A DNA stretch of 64,000 bases from a virus, in IMG/VR virus record IMGVR_UViG_3300020578_000008, positions 1 through 64,000 of that record; one strand, 5' to 3'. This document shows, one piece after another, positions 51,217 through 57,352 of this stretch (within the stretch, counting starts at the first letter, position 1; each line of letters begins with the position of its first letter). The position numbers and the translations under genes are program-made. Under the pieces are notes generated by a model. It did no database searches and was not told the DNA's origin. It saw nothing but the letters and a program-made list of their open reading frames with translations.

Positions 51217-51829
51217 TCCAGCAGCATTATACAATACTAAATTACCAAAAGATATTACTGACCTTATCTCTATTCATTGTCAGTCATATCATAATCAATT
51301 AGAAGCATCAACAATTAAATCTAGTGGTGTAGTACATTCAAAAAGAGATTCTCTTAATGCTTGGATTCCAGATGAAGATTGGATAGCAGGTTTTCTTTGG
51401 TATTATATCCAAAAAGCAAATTTTGCTAATTGGAGATTTGATATTACATCTATTGATAATTCCTCCTTACAATATACAGTCTATAATCCTGGTCAATTCT
51501 ATCATTGGCATACTGATTCAGGATTACGTCGATTGTATCAATCAGAAAGATATCCTACTTCTCAATCAGTTAATCTAAAAGATTACGTTATGCCATTAGC
51601 AGAATATACTCGTAAATTATCTTTCTCTCTTCAACTATCAGACTCAGATGAATATACAGGAGGACAATTACAACTCATTGCTAATGATGATCTAAACCTT
51701 AATATAGCACCAGTAGAAAGAGGTACATTAATTATCTTTGATTCTCATCTACGTCATCGTGTTACTAAAGTTAAATCAGGTCAACGTAAATCTTTAGTCG
51801 GTTGGGTAGTAGGTCCAAGATGGAAATAG
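51209..51829 (+). CDS. 2OG-Fe(II) oxygenase, prolyl-hydroxylase-like
   Basis: 206 residues. YHWHTD (H101, D103), RKLSFSLQLSD, YTGGQLQL, HLRHRVT (H183) and RKSLVGW form a complete PiuC/P4H-like core, close to the protein at 44932. Its stop codon abuts the DnaA-box-like repeats. Substrate unknown. Confidence 0.85.
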   Translation: MADPAALYNTKLPKDITDLISIHCQSYHNQLEASTIKSSGVVHSKRDSLNAWIPDEDWIAGFLWYYIQKANFANWRFDITSIDNSSLQYTVYNPGQFYHWHTDSGLRRLYQSERYPTSQSVNLKDYVMPLAEYTRKLSFSLQLSDSDEYTGGQLQLIANDDLNLNIAPVERGTLIIFDSHLRHRVTKVKSGQRKSLVGWVVGPRWK

Positions 51830-51865
51830 TTTTCCACAATTTCCACAGTTTCCGCAATTTCCACA
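51830..51865 (+). repeat. Four tandem DnaA-box-like 9-mers
   Basis: Consecutive TTTTCCACA, ATTTCCACA, GTTTCCGCA, ATTTCCACA without gaps. TTTTCCACA is the box reported for cyanobacterial DnaA. The block begins immediately after the oxygenase stop codon and is followed by an AT-rich tract. Confidence 0.7.
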
Positions 51866-52022
51866 GGTATTTAAAAATATATTAAAAAATATAGGTAGTG
51901 TGATCTATTGTATGGTAGAGTATCTAAATGGGCGGAGGTCTTGTTGTCTTAGCGCCCAACCCATCGAAAGTCAAGGAAGTATATGACAGTCCTCAAAGTG
52001 GCACAGAGACCCTCCGAGACCC
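51866..52022 (+). other. AT-rich tract and noncoding region (origin-like)
   Basis: 51868-51893 is nearly pure A/T (TATTTAAAAATATATTAAAA and on), next to the DnaA-box-like repeats, as in a DNA unwinding element. Further on is GGGCG...CGCCC (51930-51957), resembling a degenerate copy of the hairpin before 53056, and an AAGTGGCACA block at 51997. No ORF supported here. Confidence 0.45.
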
Positions 52023-52051
52023 TTGACAGACGCCTCTAAATGTCCTATACT
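52023..52051 (+). promoter_or_regulatory. Strong sigma70-type promoter
   Basis: TTGACA (52023-52028), 17 bases, TATACT (52046-52051). It would produce a leader of about 160 bases before the gene at 52215. Confidence 0.75.
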
Positions 52052-52155
52052 GTATTTGTGATTGGTCATCACGAAATTAAATGGAAGCGAGATTGAGGGA
52101 TTTCGAGGTTTTCCAAAATCTTCGAAATCTCAAAAATCTCAAAATCTCAAAAACT

Positions 52156-52185
52156 TAAAAAACTTACTTTTTTAGTTTTTTAAGA
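52156..52185 (+). other. AT-rich inverted repeat in long leader
   Basis: The leader 52060-52214 has repeated ATCTCAAAA units and the inverted repeat CTTAAAAAACT / AGTTTTTTAAG around TACTTTTTT. It may fold in the mRNA; no known riboswitch recognised. Confidence 0.45.
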
Positions 52186-52214
52186 TTTTCAAAAAACTCA
52201 ATTTTTAAATTTTA

Positions 52215-52487
52215 ATGATTTTACTGAATTCAATGATTACTAAAGAAGATCAAGGAGTAGTATATCAAGGATTTAATAGTACTGCTATTAAATCAGTTGG
52301 TATTATTGAGAATACTTGTACTGTAGTATTTAATTCTAGTGATAAAGAATATAATTACACAGTAATTGATAATAATTTTGAAGAAAACCTTCAAAATACT
52401 ATCAAAAATGGTGAAAGTGTTGGTAAATTTATCACTTCAGCAATCAAAAGTGAAAATATCCAACAAATAAATACGATTGTACAGTAA
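52215..52487 (+). CDS. KTSC-domain protein
   Basis: 90 residues. FNSTAIKSVGI, TVVFNSSDKEYNYTVID, and NGESVGKFI match the KTSC fold (S.I..V.Y, L.V.F..G..Y.Y..V, S.G..). KTSC domains occur with lysyl-tRNA synthetase and other RNA-related proteins, and alone; function here unknown. A second ATG at 52233 is possible. Transcribed from the strong promoter at 52023 with a long AT-rich leader. Confidence 0.7.
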   Translation: MILLNSMITKEDQGVVYQGFNSTAIKSVGIIENTCTVVFNSSDKEYNYTVIDNNFEENLQNTIKNGESVGKFITSAIKSENIQQINTIVQ

Positions 52488-52519
52488 TTCTTAACAATTA
52501 TCACTGTTTTATTCAAACA

Positions 52520-52684
52520 ATGACAAAAAACAACCGAAAGTATACCGAATCCTTCAAAGAAGTGAGCTTTGAAGATGAATATGAAGATTATGGTTATGAA
52601 GTTCAGAATGCCAAACGTTACTCAAGTCGAAGTAAACGTCAAGCAAAATTCAAAGACCACGATGATACATACGTAGACTATTGA
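52520..52684 (+). CDS. Small charged protein
   Basis: 54 residues, first half acidic (FEDEYEDYGYEV), second half basic (RYSSRSKRQAKFK). No recognised domain. Followed by a strong terminator, so it closes the 52.0-52.7 kb unit. Confidence 0.7.
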   Translation: MTKNNRKYTESFKEVSFEDEYEDYGYEVQNAKRYSSRSKRQAKFKDHDDTYVDY

Positions 52685-52696
52685 ATGTAAACTTTA

Positions 52697-52722
52697 CCAC
52701 CCATCTTCGGATGGGTTTTTTC
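52697..52722 (+). terminator. Rho-independent terminator with TTCG tetraloop
   Basis: CCCATC / GATGGG stem with a TTCG loop and a run of six T. Confidence 0.9.
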
Positions 52723-52781
52723 ATAGCATCAAATATCCCCTCGGTGGTATCACCCTAGGACAGTTTAAGAAGTGGCACAGA

Positions 52782-52814
52782 AGACCTCCCAGGGGTGTCT
52801 GGTGGTGATATATT
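52782..52814 (+). promoter_or_regulatory. Hairpin-associated promoter
   Basis: AGACC / GGTGTCT hairpin (imperfect) over the -35 position, then TATATT (52809-52814) with extended TGA, preceded by an AAGTGGCACA block. 24 bases before the TTG start at 52839. Confidence 0.5.
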
Positions 52815-52838
52815 ACATGAGTCGTCAGGAATTGACCT

Positions 52839-53015
52839 TTGAAAGACATTCGAATTCAAGTTGAAACTTTCGACGGTTGTATCACTATTTGGTACGAACG
52901 TTCTAAGTTAAAGAATGCCTGTGATGTTATCTCCAAACGTGTATACAATCAGCTGTGTGGTTTGAATATTAAAGAGATCGACGTGAGCGTTATCGGTGAT
53001 CCTGTGACAGTCTGA
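52839..53015 (+). CDS. Small hypothetical protein (TTG start)
   Basis: 58 residues. The only possible upstream start is TTG at 52839, because an in-frame stop precedes it; AGGA is upstream. DIRIQVETFDGCITIWYE then a helix; ends VSVIGDPVTV. Unknown. Confidence 0.6.
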   Translation: MKDIRIQVETFDGCITIWYERSKLKNACDVISKRVYNQLCGLNIKEIDVSVIGDPVTV

Positions 53016-53027
53016 CAAGTGTCCACA

Positions 53028-53061
53028 GGGCATTGACTTCGCCCCCAACCCATGCCATACT
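53028..53061 (+). promoter_or_regulatory. Promoter with -35 in a hairpin loop
   Basis: GGGC (53028-53031) / GCCC (53041-53044) enclose TTGACT (53033-53038); 17 bases later is CATACT (53056-53061) with extended TGC. Drives 53088. Confidence 0.7.
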
Positions 53062-53087
53062 ATGTACATCACTGAGGGATTCACCCC

Positions 53088-53414
53088 ATGAGAAAGATCG
53101 AACGTCTGATGAACGCTGCCATCACCGAGCAACGTGACTGGAAACTTGATAACACTGAAGTTGTCACTATTGATGGTGTCAGTTCTGTATTTCTTCACGG
53201 CAATTGTATTGCTGAGGTTGGTGATACTTTTGTCCGACTGTTTGATGGTGGTTGGCAATCCAATACCACCAAATCTCGTCTCAATGCTATCCTTCGGGAG
53301 CATGGTCGTGATGGTGAGTGTGTGTTTCAAAAGCAGTGGCATTGGTTCATTAATCTGAACACTGACCGAGGTATTGAAACTGTGCCTTTCCGTTCTTCTA
53401 TGAAACTTGCTTGA
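53088..53414 (+). CDS. Conserved phage protein, unknown
   Basis: 108 residues; RKIERLMNAAI, then TEVVTIDGVSSVFLHGNCIA and FINLNTDRG. This MRKIE...LHGN.IA pattern is familiar from small cyanophage proteins. Mixed alpha/beta, soluble. Confidence 0.78.
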   Translation: MRKIERLMNAAITEQRDWKLDNTEVVTIDGVSSVFLHGNCIAEVGDTFVRLFDGGWQSNTTKSRLNAILREHGRDGECVFQKQWHWFINLNTDRGIETVPFRSSMKLA

Positions 53415-53529
53415 GTATGTCACATTACTCAACTCCTTACATTCCCAGTTTTATTGAATATTCAAATTTTACAAAAATATGGATTTTTTGGATTTTCAAA
53501 ATTTTAAAAACTATTAAATCTCAATAATT

Positions 53530-53646
53530 ATGACTTTTACTGATTATCTAATTGAAGAGATTAACGATGAAGAATTCTATGAAGATATAGAATTCGATGA
53601 TAGTAGTGCTAACTACTATGATATAGATTATACTACTCAAGAGTAG
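53530..53646 (+). CDS. Small acidic protein
   Basis: 38 residues, almost entirely Asp, Glu and Tyr after FTDYLIEE. An AT-rich leader (53440-53529) similar to the one before 52215 precedes it. The acidic, host-mimic-like composition is a guess only. Unknown. Confidence 0.5.
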   Translation: MTFTDYLIEEINDEEFYEDIEFDDSSANYYDIDYTTQE

Positions 53647-53684
53647 TATATACAAACCCCACTGTTCTTTTGCTTTCTTTTACT

Positions 53685-53861
53685 ATGTCTACTTCACTGA
53701 TGATTAAACTGCTGGATCGTACCGCTAATGGTAACGAACTGTTGAAAGTTCTTGATAGTTTTGTCGAGCAAGATCCTGTCGATCAGCATATGGAACTGAT
53801 GACTGAAATGTATGACAAAATGAAGTCTAATCAGCCTACACTAGAAACCATCGATTTCTGA
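53685..53861 (+). CDS. Small helical protein
   Basis: 58 residues from ATG at 53685; helical (LMIKLLDRTANGNELLKVLD), acidic. Function unknown. Confidence 0.65.
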   Translation: MSTSLMIKLLDRTANGNELLKVLDSFVEQDPVDQHMELMTEMYDKMKSNQPTLETIDF

Positions 53862-53875
53862 TATTAATGTGCCAG

Positions 53876-53926
53876 ATCAACAAGTGTCCACTGATTCCCC
53901 CATTGGTCACTTGTTGATGCCATACT
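53876..53926 (+). promoter_or_regulatory. Promoter with an 11-bp hairpin
   Basis: ATCAACAAGTG (53876-53886) pairs with CACTTGTTGAT (53908-53918); CATACT (53921-53926) with TGC follows, putting the -35 position in the loop, where the sequence is CCCCAT, not a -35 consensus. 22 bases before 53948. Confidence 0.55.
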
Positions 53927-53947
53927 ACATCTGTTCCAAACGAAATC

Positions 53948-54073
53948 ATGCCTGACTTCTACACATTCACTGGTGACGGTATTACCATTCTTGGTTTGGT
54001 TGGTATTATCTCAACTGGTATCATTGTTGCCACAGCGTTCACTCGTTATTTCAATTCACCCCTGAGAAAGTGA
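53948..54073 (+). CDS. Small membrane protein
   Basis: 41 residues; one hydrophobic helix (ILGLVGIISTGIIVATAF) then a basic tail. Likely single-pass membrane peptide. TGATG overlap with the next gene. Confidence 0.6.
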   Translation: MPDFYTFTGDGITILGLVGIISTGIIVATAFTRYFNSPLRK

Positions 54074-54249
54074 TGACGTACAACGAACTCCTGCAACAGT
54101 TGCAACAACTCAACGAAGATCAACTCAATTCTGATGTTGCCGTCTACGATGAAGGCACCGATGAGTATTATCAACTCAAAGTTGAGTTAGTGTTTGCAAC
54201 TGATGAATGTCAGGTGCTTGATGTAGACCACCCTATCATTCGTTTCTGA
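54073..54249 (+). CDS. Small acidic protein
   Basis: 58 residues; TYNELLQQLQQLNEDQLNSD then beta. TGATG overlaps at both ends, so it is part of a coupled run 53948-54449. Confidence 0.65.
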   Translation: MTYNELLQQLQQLNEDQLNSDVAVYDEGTDEYYQLKVELVFATDECQVLDVDHPIIRF

Positions 54250-54449
54250 TGCAATTCCAAGTTACTTCCATTGAGTATGATTTCACTGGATCTGAGGATG
54301 AGATTACAGATGCTGAGATGAATGACATCATCGACGATACAGTAGGACACATCTGGGAGGCAGATGATGAAGATGATCTCATTGAAGAGATCACTTCGTG
54401 GACAGGTTGGTGCATCAAATCCATTGATTATCGTCACATTCTGAACTGA
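54249..54449 (+). CDS. Small acidic protein
   Basis: 66 residues, strongly acidic (GSEDEITDAEMNDIIDD) then WTGWCIKSIDY. TGATG overlap upstream. Unknown. Confidence 0.65.
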   Translation: MQFQVTSIEYDFTGSEDEITDAEMNDIIDDTVGHIWEADDEDDLIEEITSWTGWCIKSIDYRHILN

Positions 54450-54453
54450 AACC

Positions 54454-54702
54454 ATGACCAACAACGCTTACACTTGGACTGACAACTTCTCCGAACTTTG
54501 TGAGAAGTATGCTGAACATGTGATGGACAGCATGGACATGAAGACGATGGAACAATTCGTCTTCGATACACTTTACGAGTGCTATTCTGCCTATGATGAA
54601 GAACAGTTGATCAATGAGATTCGTGAGTTGTATGGTGACGAAGTGCTGGAAGATTTTGGCATTGAACTTAAAGAAGGTCCAGATGATGTGACAGTTGACT
54701 AA
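54454..54702 (+). CDS. Hypothetical acidic helical protein
   Basis: 82 residues; helical, Glu/Asp-rich (FSELCEKYAEHVMDSM, MKTMEQFVFDTLYECY). No recognised domain. Ends just before the hairpin promoter at 54711. Confidence 0.7.
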   Translation: MTNNAYTWTDNFSELCEKYAEHVMDSMDMKTMEQFVFDTLYECYSAYDEEQLINEIRELYGDEVLEDFGIELKEGPDDVTVD

Positions 54703-54710
54703 GTGGTACA

Positions 54711-54746
54711 CAGGGGGTTGAAATGCCCCCTGATCGATGCCATACT
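54711..54746 (+). promoter_or_regulatory. Promoter with -35 in hairpin loop
   Basis: CAGGGGG (54711-54717) / CCCCCTG (54726-54732) with TTGAAA as the loop start, 17 bases, then CATACT (54741-54746) with extended TGC. Preceded by AAGTGGTACA. Drives 54770. Confidence 0.75.
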
Positions 54747-54769
54747 AACCACATCAACCACAAACACAG

Positions 54770-54943
54770 ATGTACTACAACCGCTACGACATGCTGACCG
54801 CCTTTACCACTGACGAGATGGCAGTGCTCTATGATCTGGTCTGCTCCCATCAGGGCTGCCAGATCCTCCCCGACTGGATGGATCAAAAGGTCTTCGACAG
54901 TGTACAGGAAAAAGTCAGCGACGCCTACCATGAGACCACATGA
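54770..54943 (+). CDS. Small acidic protein (GC-rich array 1)
   Basis: 57 residues; YYNRYDMLTAFTTDEMAVLY, Cys pair, helical end. GC-rich codons unlike the genes before 54.7 kb. The leader is ACATCAACCACAAACACAG, without a Shine-Dalgarno site. Overlaps the next gene by 4 bases. Confidence 0.65.
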   Translation: MYYNRYDMLTAFTTDEMAVLYDLVCSHQGCQILPDWMDQKVFDSVQEKVSDAYHETT

Positions 54944-55050
54944 ATCACTACCTTGCCGCCGCTCTCCTGATGATCGTCGCCATCGGTTTCCCCATGATGT
55001 GTGCCGCCTTGGGCATGAAGGTCAACACCCGCAACGGATGGTGGGACTGA
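54940..55050 (+). CDS. Small membrane peptide
   Basis: 36 residues; hydrophobic helix (LAAALLMIVAIGFPMMCAAL), then RNGWWD. ATGA overlap with the previous gene. Confidence 0.5.
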   Translation: MNHYLAAALLMIVAIGFPMMCAALGMKVNTRNGWWD

Positions 55051-55071
55051 CCACCTGACTAAGTGGCACAA

Positions 55072-55106
55072 GGGGTCACAGTGACCCCATCCTGACCCTG
55101 TAGACT
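55072..55106 (+). promoter_or_regulatory. Hairpin-associated -10 box
   Basis: GGGGTCA / TGACCCC (7 bp, loop CAG 55079-55081), with the -35 position at the loop, then TAGACT (55101-55106). AAGTGGCACA precedes it. No -35 consensus, so the promoter is weak or needs an activator. Confidence 0.45.
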
Positions 55107-55112
55107 GACAGC

Positions 55113-55301
55113 ATGAACAACCTTAACCCCTCACTGATGGAACGCCGCTTCACCGTCTACGTTCCGTCTGACCCCTGGGAATCCATCGACTGCCAGACCT
55201 GGGCAGAGGCGCAGCGCCTGCTCGCCATCAAAGCAGACGAGTTCGTCTACGCTGAGATTCGGAAGGATGGGGTGATCCTTGACGATCTCCAGATCCTGTG
55301 A
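55113..55301 (+). CDS. Small hypothetical protein (GC-rich array)
   Basis: 62 residues; RRFTVYVPSDPWESIDCQTW, then a helix. GC-rich. TAGACT box upstream. Unknown. Confidence 0.65.
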   Translation: MNNLNPSLMERRFTVYVPSDPWESIDCQTWAEAQRLLAIKADEFVYAEIRKDGVILDDLQIL

Positions 55302-55349
55302 CAGTAGAGGCACTGTCCACCAACTACCCCAAACCCCATCAGGGGCTGC

Positions 55350-55355
55350 CATACT
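55350..55355 (+). promoter_or_regulatory. -10 box with shared leader
   Basis: CATACT with extended TGC, preceded by CCCCATCAGGGG, and followed by CATCAACCAAACGAACC before the ATG at 55384. No -35 consensus. Confidence 0.45.
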
Positions 55356-55383
55356 AAGAGCATCAACCAAACGAACCAAACCT

Positions 55384-55581
55384 ATGTGGGATGAGATCCA
55401 AGACATGCCTGGCGAGATCTACGACGTGAACCCCTACGTCGCTCAGATCCTCTCCCAAGGCAAAGAGCCCAGCAAGGCACCCGCCCCCACGGCGACCTAC
55501 CCTCGGGAAATCCACGGTCGAGTCTACCAGACCGAGGCAGAATACCGTGAGGACCTCCATGACTTTCTGAACGGTATGTGA
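55384..55581 (+). CDS. Small hypothetical protein (GC-rich array)
   Basis: 65 residues from ATG at 55384, the first after the leader. Pro-rich middle (EPSKAPAPTATYPREIHG), acidic helix at the end. Unknown. Confidence 0.65.
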   Translation: MWDEIQDMPGEIYDVNPYVAQILSQGKEPSKAPAPTATYPREIHGRVYQTEAEYREDLHDFLNGM

Positions 55582-55629
55582 CAGTGTAGGGGGTGTCCAC
55601 AGATGCCCCCAAACCCCACCAGGGGCTGC

Positions 55630-55635
55630 CATACT
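55630..55635 (+). promoter_or_regulatory. -10 box with shared leader
   Basis: CATACT with TGC; the 28 bases before it nearly repeat those at 55322-55349 (CCCCAAACCCCACCAGGGG). A GGGGG/CCCCC stem lies upstream. Leader CATCAACCAAACCAAACC before 55660. Confidence 0.45.
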
Positions 55636-55659
55636 ATCAGCATCAACCAAACCAAACCA

Positions 55660-55833
55660 ATGAAGATCGAAGTTCGTTACCAGACCCCCTACAGCAGCCA
55701 GGAGTGGCGGTCACAGTGGTTCCCCACGCTGGCAGAGGCTGAGCGGATGGTGGACTTCTACCGCTCCTGTGGATCACCCGCCCATGTGGCACCTAGCAGT
55801 CTGGCACAGTTCGAGCACCTCGGGCGCTCCTGA
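55660..55833 (+). CDS. Small hypothetical protein (GC-rich array)
   Basis: 57 residues; KIEVRYQTPYSSQEWRSQWF, then a helix. Start chosen at the ATG that ends the shared leader. Unknown. Confidence 0.62.
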   Translation: MKIEVRYQTPYSSQEWRSQWFPTLAEAERMVDFYRSCGSPAHVAPSSLAQFEHLGRS

Positions 55834-55838
55834 CCCTG

Positions 55839-55844
55839 TAGACT
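55839..55844 (+). promoter_or_regulatory. -10 box with shared leader
   Basis: TAGACT after CCTGACCCTG, then AACCACATCAACCAAACGAC and the ATG at 55872. The same CCTGACCCTG-TAGACT occurs before 55113 and 56579. Confidence 0.4.
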
Positions 55845-55871
55845 AACCACATCAACCAAACGACTCAAACC

Positions 55872-56093
55872 ATGACGACCTACAACGGATGGGCAAACTG
55901 GGAGACCTGGAACGTCGCCCTGTGGATTCAGAACGATGAGCGGACCTACAACCTCGCTCAAAAGTTCACCCGCTACAACGCTCTCATTCCCCACCTTGAG
56001 ATGCTGTGGGGGCAGATGACCCCAGACGGTGCCCGTTGGATGGACGCTAAGATCGACACCGACGAACTGGACGAGATGCTGGACGATTTCTGA
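55872..56093 (+). CDS. GW.N.ETWNVALW phage protein
   Basis: 73 residues; YNGWANWETWNVALWIQNDE near the start is a block shared by many phage proteins of unknown function (probably DUF7249). Acidic C-terminus (TDELDEMLDDF). GC-rich array, shared leader upstream. Confidence 0.75.
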   Translation: MTTYNGWANWETWNVALWIQNDERTYNLAQKFTRYNALIPHLEMLWGQMTPDGARWMDAKIDTDELDEMLDDF

Positions 56094-56103
56094 ACTGTCC
56101 ACA

Positions 56104-56138
56104 GGGGGGCGCCTTCCCCCCTCCCCCGCCTCTATACT
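56104..56138 (+). promoter_or_regulatory. Hairpin-associated promoter
   Basis: GGGGGG / CCCCCC with loop CGCCTT (56110-56115) at the -35 position, then TATACT (56133-56138) and the leader AAACACATCAACCAAACGA before 56166. Confidence 0.5.
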
Positions 56139-56165
56139 AAACACATCAACCAAACGAACCAGACC

Positions 56166-56342
56166 ATGCTCAAGACTCTCGCCATCCTCGCCCTCGGCGC
56201 CGCCTTCTATGCCCCCATCGCTACCGTGGGTGCTGCTGCCATCGACTTCGCTGCTGACACCGTTCAGGCAGTCAACCAACAGACCGCCGCCCGCTGTGCC
56301 ACCTACAACAGTGTCCTCCCTGGCGCCTGTGAGATGCCCTGA
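56166..56342 (+). CDS. Small secreted-like protein
   Basis: 58 residues; hydrophobic, Ala-rich N-terminus (LKTLAILALGAAFYAPIATV) like a signal peptide or membrane anchor, then AADTVQAVNQQTAARC and a Cys pair, which could form a disulfide outside the cytoplasm. GC-rich array. Confidence 0.6.
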   Translation: MLKTLAILALGAAFYAPIATVGAAAIDFAADTVQAVNQQTAARCATYNSVLPGACEMP

Positions 56343-56347
56343 GCGTC

Positions 56348-56353
56348 TAGACT
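56348..56353 (+). promoter_or_regulatory. -10 box with shared leader
   Basis: TAGACT then AACCACATCAACCAAACGAC, before the ATG at 56381. Confidence 0.4.
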
Positions 56354-56380
56354 AACCACATCAACCAAACGACTTCAACC

Positions 56381-56536
56381 ATGGCAACCACTTCCTTCGC
56401 TTACGGCAACTCCTACTCCCAGTCCGACCGCTTCTATGAGGACTGTGAGCACGACGACCTGATGGACGCCGACGATTACGATGCCCGCCGCTTCCAGCGT
56501 GACGGTTGGGAAAGCGCCTGCTGGGATGGTCGCTGA
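56381..56536 (+). CDS. Small acidic protein (GC-rich array)
   Basis: 51 residues; ATTSFAYGNSYSQSDRFYED, then DDLMDADDYDARRFQRDGWE. Acidic, Tyr-rich. Unknown. Confidence 0.55.
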   Translation: MATTSFAYGNSYSQSDRFYEDCEHDDLMDADDYDARRFQRDGWESACWDGR

Positions 56537-56549
56537 CCCCCTGACCCTG

Positions 56550-56555
56550 TAGACT
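56550..56555 (+). promoter_or_regulatory. -10 box with variant leader
   Basis: CCTGACCCTG then TAGACT, leader AACCACACACACACAGACACC and the ATG at 56579. Confidence 0.4.
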
Positions 56556-56578
56556 AACCACACACACACAGACACCAC

Positions 56579-56779
56579 ATGAATTTCGCAACCGCCACCC
56601 CCGAGCAACTCACCGCCGCTGGGTTCAAGTTCAAGACCGTCCGCCCCCGCCGCCCACGTAAGGGTGAGTTGATCTGTGAGATGGTCAAGTTCAGCACCAA
56701 GCGAGGCAGTCAGCAGTGGCGAGATCGTGCTCACATCGCCTCTCCCAGCGCCTACGCTGTTGTGATGGGCAACGGTTGA
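56579..56779 (+). CDS. Small basic protein (GC-rich array)
   Basis: 66 residues; FKTVRPRRPRKGELICEMVK and FSTKRGSQQWRDR are strongly basic, suggesting nucleic-acid binding. Last gene of the GC-rich array; the DNA changes abruptly to AT-rich after about 56.87 kb. Confidence 0.65.
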   Translation: MNFATATPEQLTAAGFKFKTVRPRRPRKGELICEMVKFSTKRGSQQWRDRAHIASPSAYAVVMGNG

Positions 56780-56894
56780 TCCTAGCACACCCCCAGGGGG
56801 GGCAGTGGTTTGCCCCCGCCCCCTAGGTGGGCGGCGCGCCGAGCGGGTCCCATATTTGACCCTCTCTAACCTACAAAAGTATCCAGACGACCGA

Positions 56895-56902
56895 AATAAA
56901 TA
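56895..56902 (+). promoter_or_regulatory. Late promoter
   Basis: AATAAATA in the 180-base gap between the GC-rich array and the structural genes; the rest of the gap holds a GC-rich inverted-repeat-like stretch (56785-56860). Confidence 0.5.
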
Positions 56903-56928
56903 ACGATAGGATCCCTAATCCAAAAAAT

Positions 56929-56960
56929 TTCCGCCACAAAAAAATCACCCCAAAAGTCGC
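56929..56960 (+). promoter_or_regulatory. Conserved leader motif, copy 2
   Basis: TTCCGCCAC, A run, ATCACC, CAAAAGTCG: same blocks as 1385-1413, ending two bases before the ATG at 56962. No Shine-Dalgarno site is visible here. Confidence 0.45.
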
Positions 56961-56961
56961 C

Positions 56962-57210
56962 ATGAAACAGAAAGTAACTTATAAGACTTCAGATGGTACT
57001 CTAAAGGAACAATTCTTTGATAACTTCAATGAGTTTGCCGATAGCATGGAGTCCATTGCTGATCAATATTATACTGGGTTAAACGCCCCTCAAGTCAATG
57101 TAGACACCATCTACGATGATGGTCTCATTAAAAAGGAGAATGTAACAAATGTGGAATTACGAGATGGAGGAGCGCCTGAACTCCTTAACGAGATTGGTCA
57201 ACAGTTTTAA
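56962..57210 (+). CDS. Hypothetical late protein
   Basis: 82 residues; KQKVTYKTSDGTLKEQFFDN then a helix; acidic. Starts the late structural run. Overlaps the next gene by 62 bases. Confidence 0.65.
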   Translation: MKQKVTYKTSDGTLKEQFFDNFNEFADSMESIADQYYTGLNAPQVNVDTIYDDGLIKKENVTNVELRDGGAPELLNEIGQQF

Positions 57211-57352
57211 AGAAAAACTCGACCAAATACCAATGCCTTTTAAATTTATGTACAAACCACCTAATCGAGAAGAGCATATAAATCTTGTAGAATATTTAAA
57301 CGAAATTGATAAACGATTAAAAGAGGTAGAAGATAAATGCCGCTCCTTGTAG
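57149..57352 (+). CDS. Small coiled-coil protein
   Basis: 67 residues; start has AAGGAGAATG upstream. Helical heptads (LTRLVNSFKEKLDQIP, YLNEIDKRLKEVEDKC). Overlaps the upstream and downstream genes. Possibly a tail-assembly helper; unknown. Confidence 0.6.
   Translation: MWNYEMEERLNSLTRLVNSFKEKLDQIPMPFKFMYKPPNREEHINLVEYLNEIDKRLKEVEDKCRSL

Noticed and set aside
52908-53432. 174-residue minus-strand ORF
   Set aside because: Shadow of 52839-53015 and 53088-53414, which have hairpin promoters and start sites.
54831-55058. 75-residue ORF in the GC-rich array
   Set aside because: Alternate frame over 54770-54943 and 54940-55050; high GC makes long chance frames.
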